Source: an uncultured Pseudomonadales bacterium
Lineage (GTDB): Bacteria; Pseudomonadota; Gammaproteobacteria; Pseudomonadales; Azotimanducaceae
Reading direction: 5' to 3'
DNA: 64,000 nucleotides
Assembly (NCBI GenBank): GCA_958296165.1
Contig: OY282447.1
Span: forward strand, 2,542,001-2,606,000
Under the pieces are notes generated by a model. That model ran no database searches and was not told where the DNA came from. It saw nothing but the letters and a program-made list of their open reading frames with translations. Positions 61,220 through 64,000 of this stretch are shown here, piece after piece; the first letter of the stretch is position 1, and each line of letters begins with the position of its first letter. The position numbers and the translations under genes were made by a program.

Positions 61220-62863
61220 ATGGCCGAAGACCTAACGGACTTCATCCGCCAGCGCATTCGCAGCGATCTGGCGGACGGGCTGGATGGCGTTGTTACGCGC
61301 TTTCCGCCTGAGCCGAATGGCTATCTGCACATCGGCCATGCGAAATCCATCTGCCTGAACTTCGGCGTGGCGGAGGAGTTCGGCGGCAAGACGTATTTGC
61401 GTTTCGACGACACGAACCCCTTGAAGGAAAGCGACGAGTTCGTCGATGCCATCGTGCGAGACGTGGAGTGGCTCGGCTTTCGCTGGGAAGGGCCTACGTT
61501 CGCGTCCGACTACTTCGACGAACTGTATCGTTTCGCCGAACAGCTGATCGAACGCGACAAGGCGTACGTTTGCGATTTGTCGGCAGAGCGGATTCGCGCA
61601 ACGCGGGGCACGCTCACCGAGCCTGGCACAGAGAGCCCTTGGCGAGGTCGGAGCGCCGCCGAGAACCTGCATCTGTTCCGGCGCATGAAAGCCGGCGAGT
61701 TCGCCGACGGGGCCTGTGTGCTGCGCGCCAAGATCGACATGGCTTCGCCCAACCTCAACATGCGCGACCCGGTGCTGTACCGCATCCGCCACGCTACTCA
61801 CCACCGCACCGGCGATGCCTGGTGCATCTATCCCATGTACGACTTCACGCATTGCATCTGCGATGCGCTGGAGGGCATCAGCCACTCGCTGTGTACGCTG
61901 GAGTTCGAGGACCATCGCCCGCTCTACGATTGGGTGCTGGACAACATCGCCGTCAACTACCATCCGCCGCAAATCGAGTTCTCGCGCTTGGGGCTGGAAT
62001 ACACGGTGATGTCCAAGCGCCTGTTCGCAACGCTCGTAGACGGTGGCCATGTGGGTGGCTGGGACGATCCGCGCATGTCTACGCTGGCCGGGCTGCGCCG
62101 CCGCGGCGTTCGACCCGCGGCGGTGCGGGAGTTCTGTCGCCGCATCGGCGTTACGAAGTCCGAAAACCGCGTGGAGCTGGAGATGCTGGATTTCTGCCTC
62201 CGCAAGGATTTGCAGACGGCCCCGCGCGCCATGGCGGTGCTGGACCCGCTGCGAGTCGTGCTCGTCAATTACGAAGGCGGCGGCGAGGTGCTCGCCGCGC
62301 CTTGGCATCCGCAGCACTTGGAACGCGGCGGCCGCGAACTCACGTTCTCGTCCACTCTCTACATCGAGCGCGAAGACTTCAAGGAAACGCCGCCGCGCAA
62401 GTATCGACGGCTTACGCCGAACGGCATGGTGAGGCTGCGCTACGGCTACATCATCGTTTGCGAGGAAGTGGTCAAAAACGCCAACGGCGACATCGAAGAG
62501 CTGCGCTGCCGCTATGTGCCGGAGTCCAAGAGCGGCAGCGACTCAAGCAACCTCAAGCCGAAGGGCGTGATCCATTGGGTGGATGCCGCTACCGCAGTGG
62601 CCGCCGAAGTGCGCCTGCTCGAACGCCTGTTCGATAGCGCCAACCCCACGCCAGCCACTTTTCGATCGGCGTTGAACACCAACTCTTTGCGCACCGTGCA
62701 AGCGCAAGTGGAACCGGCCGCGGTGGCCAGCGCGGAGCCGCACTTCCAGTTCGAGCGCACCGGCTACTTCGTTAAAGACGAGCGCGATCATTCAGCGGCG
62801 CAGCCGGTGTTCAACCGCACCGTTTCGCTGCGCGACAGCTACAACCCGAAAGCCGGCCCATGA
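61220..62863 (+). CDS. glnS: glutaminyl-tRNA synthetase
   Basis: 547 aa, class I aminoacyl-tRNA synthetase charging tRNA-Gln. The start MAEDLTDFIRQRIRSDLADG is typical of bacterial GlnRS. The HIGH motif is HIGHAKS at ~37-43 with PPEPNGYL before it, and the KMSKS-like loop is VMSKR at ~263-267; RFDDTNP and the anticodon-binding beta-barrels of the C-terminal half (RRLTPNGMVRLRYGY) are present. Length is normal. The frame is open upstream, but ATG 61220 fits the family start. The stop overlaps the next gene (ATGA). Confidence 0.97.
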   Translation: MAEDLTDFIRQRIRSDLADGLDGVVTRFPPEPNGYLHIGHAKSICLNFGVAEEFGGKTYLRFDDTNPLKESDEFVDAIVRDVEWLGFRWEGPTFASDYFDELYRFAEQLIERDKAYVCDLSAERIRATRGTLTEPGTESPWRGRSAAENLHLFRRMKAGEFADGACVLRAKIDMASPNLNMRDPVLYRIRHATHHRTGDAWCIYPMYDFTHCICDALEGISHSLCTLEFEDHRPLYDWVLDNIAVNYHPPQIEFSRLGLEYTVMSKRLFATLVDGGHVGGWDDPRMSTLAGLRRRGVRPAAVREFCRRIGVTKSENRVELEMLDFCLRKDLQTAPRAMAVLDPLRVVLVNYEGGGEVLAAPWHPQHLERGGRELTFSSTLYIEREDFKETPPRKYRRLTPNGMVRLRYGYIIVCEEVVKNANGDIEELRCRYVPESKSGSDSSNLKPKGVIHWVDAATAVAAEVRLLERLFDSANPTPATFRSALNTNSLRTVQAQVEPAAVASAEPHFQFERTGYFVKDERDHSAAQPVFNRTVSLRDSYNPKAGP

Positions 62864-63774
62864 CGGCCAAAGCGCGGCCGACGCACGCCGATGTGCTGGC
62901 TGCGGCGCGGCGCATCGAAGGACACGTGCATCGCACGCCTGTGCTCGTTAGCCGAACGTTGGACGAGCTGCTCGGCGCGCGCTTCCACTTCAAGTGCGAA
63001 AACCTGCAACGCAGCGGCGCGTTCAAGATGCGTGGCGCAACGAATGCGGTGCGTTCGCTGCCGGAGCGCGTGCGCGTGGTGGCCACCCACTCGTCCGGCA
63101 ATCACGGCGCTGCGCTGGCCTTGGCTGCCGCGCAGGCGGGACGCCGCGCCGTCGTCGTGGTGCCACGCGATGCGCGGCCGTCGAAGCAGGCCGCCATCGA
63201 ACGCTACGGTGCGCAAATCGTCTCCTGCGAGCCGACGTTGTCCGCTCGTGAAACAACGCTTGAGGATGTGGTGGCCCGTACCGGCGCAACGTTCGTGCCG
63301 CCCTACGACGACCCGCGCATTGTTGCCGGGGCCGGCACGGCCGCGCTGGAACTGTTGGCGGAGCATCCCGATCTAGACCAGATATGGGTGCCGGTGGGCG
63401 GCGGCGGGCTCGCAGCCGGCACGGTGGTTGCGAGCGCCGGCCGAACGGCGGTGATGCTCGCCGAGCCGGCCTTGGCGTGCGACGCCAAGGCTTCGCTTGA
63501 GAGCGGCATCCTGCAAGCAGCACTGCCGCCGCGGACCATTGCGGACGGCTTGCGCACGGCCTTGGGCCGGCTCAACTTCGACATCCTCAAACGCGCCAGA
63601 ACGCCGGTGGCATTGGCGTCTGAAGACGCCATCGAGAGCTGGACGGAGCGCATAGCGGCGATCATGAAGATCGTCGTAGAGCCGTCTGCGGCGGTGACGT
63701 TGGCGGCGATTGCAGAGCAGCCGGGCATCGCGGCCGGCAAGGTGGGCGTGGTGCTCACCGGCGGCAACGTGTAG
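62860..63774 (+). CDS. PLP-dependent threonine/serine dehydratase-like enzyme
   Basis: 304 aa, fold-type II PLP enzyme. CENLQRSGAFKMRGATNA holds the PLP lysine, SSGNHGAALA binds the substrate carboxylate, and VPVGGGGLAAG is the phosphate-binding loop. It has no ACT regulatory domain, and its length suits catabolic threonine dehydratase, serine racemase or hydroxyaspartate ammonia-lyase. Exact substrate undetermined. It is coupled to glnS by a 4-base overlap. Confidence 0.88.
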   Translation: MTAKARPTHADVLAAARRIEGHVHRTPVLVSRTLDELLGARFHFKCENLQRSGAFKMRGATNAVRSLPERVRVVATHSSGNHGAALALAAAQAGRRAVVVVPRDARPSKQAAIERYGAQIVSCEPTLSARETTLEDVVARTGATFVPPYDDPRIVAGAGTAALELLAEHPDLDQIWVPVGGGGLAAGTVVASAGRTAVMLAEPALACDAKASLESGILQAALPPRTIADGLRTALGRLNFDILKRARTPVALASEDAIESWTERIAAIMKIVVEPSAAVTLAAIAEQPGIAAGKVGVVLTGGNV

Positions 63775-63826
63775 TGCGCCGGTCGATGTCCTCGCCTTCG
63801 CGCTTGCCGCTACTCGCTAACGACTC

Positions 63827-64000
63827 TCACGACTTCTTGATGATGCCGGCGGCAATGTTGTCGGGCACCTCGGCGTAGCGCGCGAACTCCATCGTGAAGG
63901 TGGCCCGGCCTTGCGTGGCTGAGCGCAGGTCCGTGGCGTAGCCGAACATCTCGGCAAGCGGCACGGAAGCGCGCACGATCTTGCCGGCGGGGTTCTCATC
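63827..64000 (-). CDS. fusA: translation elongation factor G, C-terminal fragment at window edge
   Basis: The minus strand encodes the last ~57 residues of an [38 protein letters not shown] and IIKKS before TGA. This domain V segment ([13 protein letters not shown]) is highly conserved in FusA. The gene continues beyond 64000. It is convergent with the dehydratase gene. Confidence 0.92.
   Translation of the reverse strand, partial: DENPAGKIVRASVPLAEMFGYATDLRSATQGRATFTMEFARYAEVPDNIAAGIIKKS

Overview
The window is a high-GC chromosomal segment, most likely from a gammaproteobacterium or a close relative. That reading rests on a housekeeping glutaminyl-tRNA synthetase (glnS), a flanking fusA end, compact overlapping operons and frequent GTG/TTG starts. 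The mix of phytanoyl-CoA dioxygenase, ankyrin-repeat, CaiB/BaiF and F420-type luciferase-like genes beside dense defence islands resembles marine or host-associated uncultured lineages, but that is inference. I saw no rRNA, tRNA, CRISPR array or recognisable transposase.

Layout. 1-3.1 kb: the end of a MetY-type enzyme and two class III CoA-transferases. 3.1-14.3 kb: first defence block. It holds a PD-(D/E)XK-like hypothetical gene, a type I restriction-modification operon (hsdM, an AbiE toxin-antitoxin pair, hsdS, hsdR) and a convergent SIR2 gene. The AbiEii toxin is interrupted by an in-frame TAG and hsdR by a one-base frameshift. HsdR carries a C-terminal AlbA_2 domain. 14.3-31.4 kb: accessory metabolism, including an enolase-superfamily enzyme, two serine hydrolases, a Rieske oxygenase, a PhyH dioxygenase with an unusual HxA motif, an ankyrin protein, two LLM oxidoreductases, a PQQ-type sugar dehydrogenase, VOC proteins, DUF427, an orphan solute-binding protein and an orphan AAA ATPase.

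31.4-41.4 kb: a tightly coupled four-gene operon. It encodes a small conserved protein with a YVGSPYH motif, an ImmA/IrrE-like protein whose zinc motif is destroyed, a YjiT/DruH-like protein of 1108 aa and a DruE-like DUF1998 helicase of about 1660 aa. The last two match the plan of Druantia type III. The first two look like accessory genes and are the best candidate for an undescribed extension of that system.

41.4-60.9 kb (all on the minus strand): a DUF499 ATPase / DUF1156 methyltransferase / SNF2-DUF3883 helicase defence locus with an AlbA_2-type regulator and palindromic operators. Cassettes sit between the core genes: two different AAA-ATPase + DUF4276 modules, each with a third gene, and a ClpP-like serine protease with a small partner. 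Degenerate fragments of the methyltransferase gene (one 5-prime end, one 3-prime end) and of DUF433/DUF5615 toxin-antitoxin genes lie at cassette borders. They record repeated insertion or recombination at the methyltransferase gene. 61.2-64 kb: return to housekeeping genes (glnS, a threonine/serine dehydratase, fusA end).
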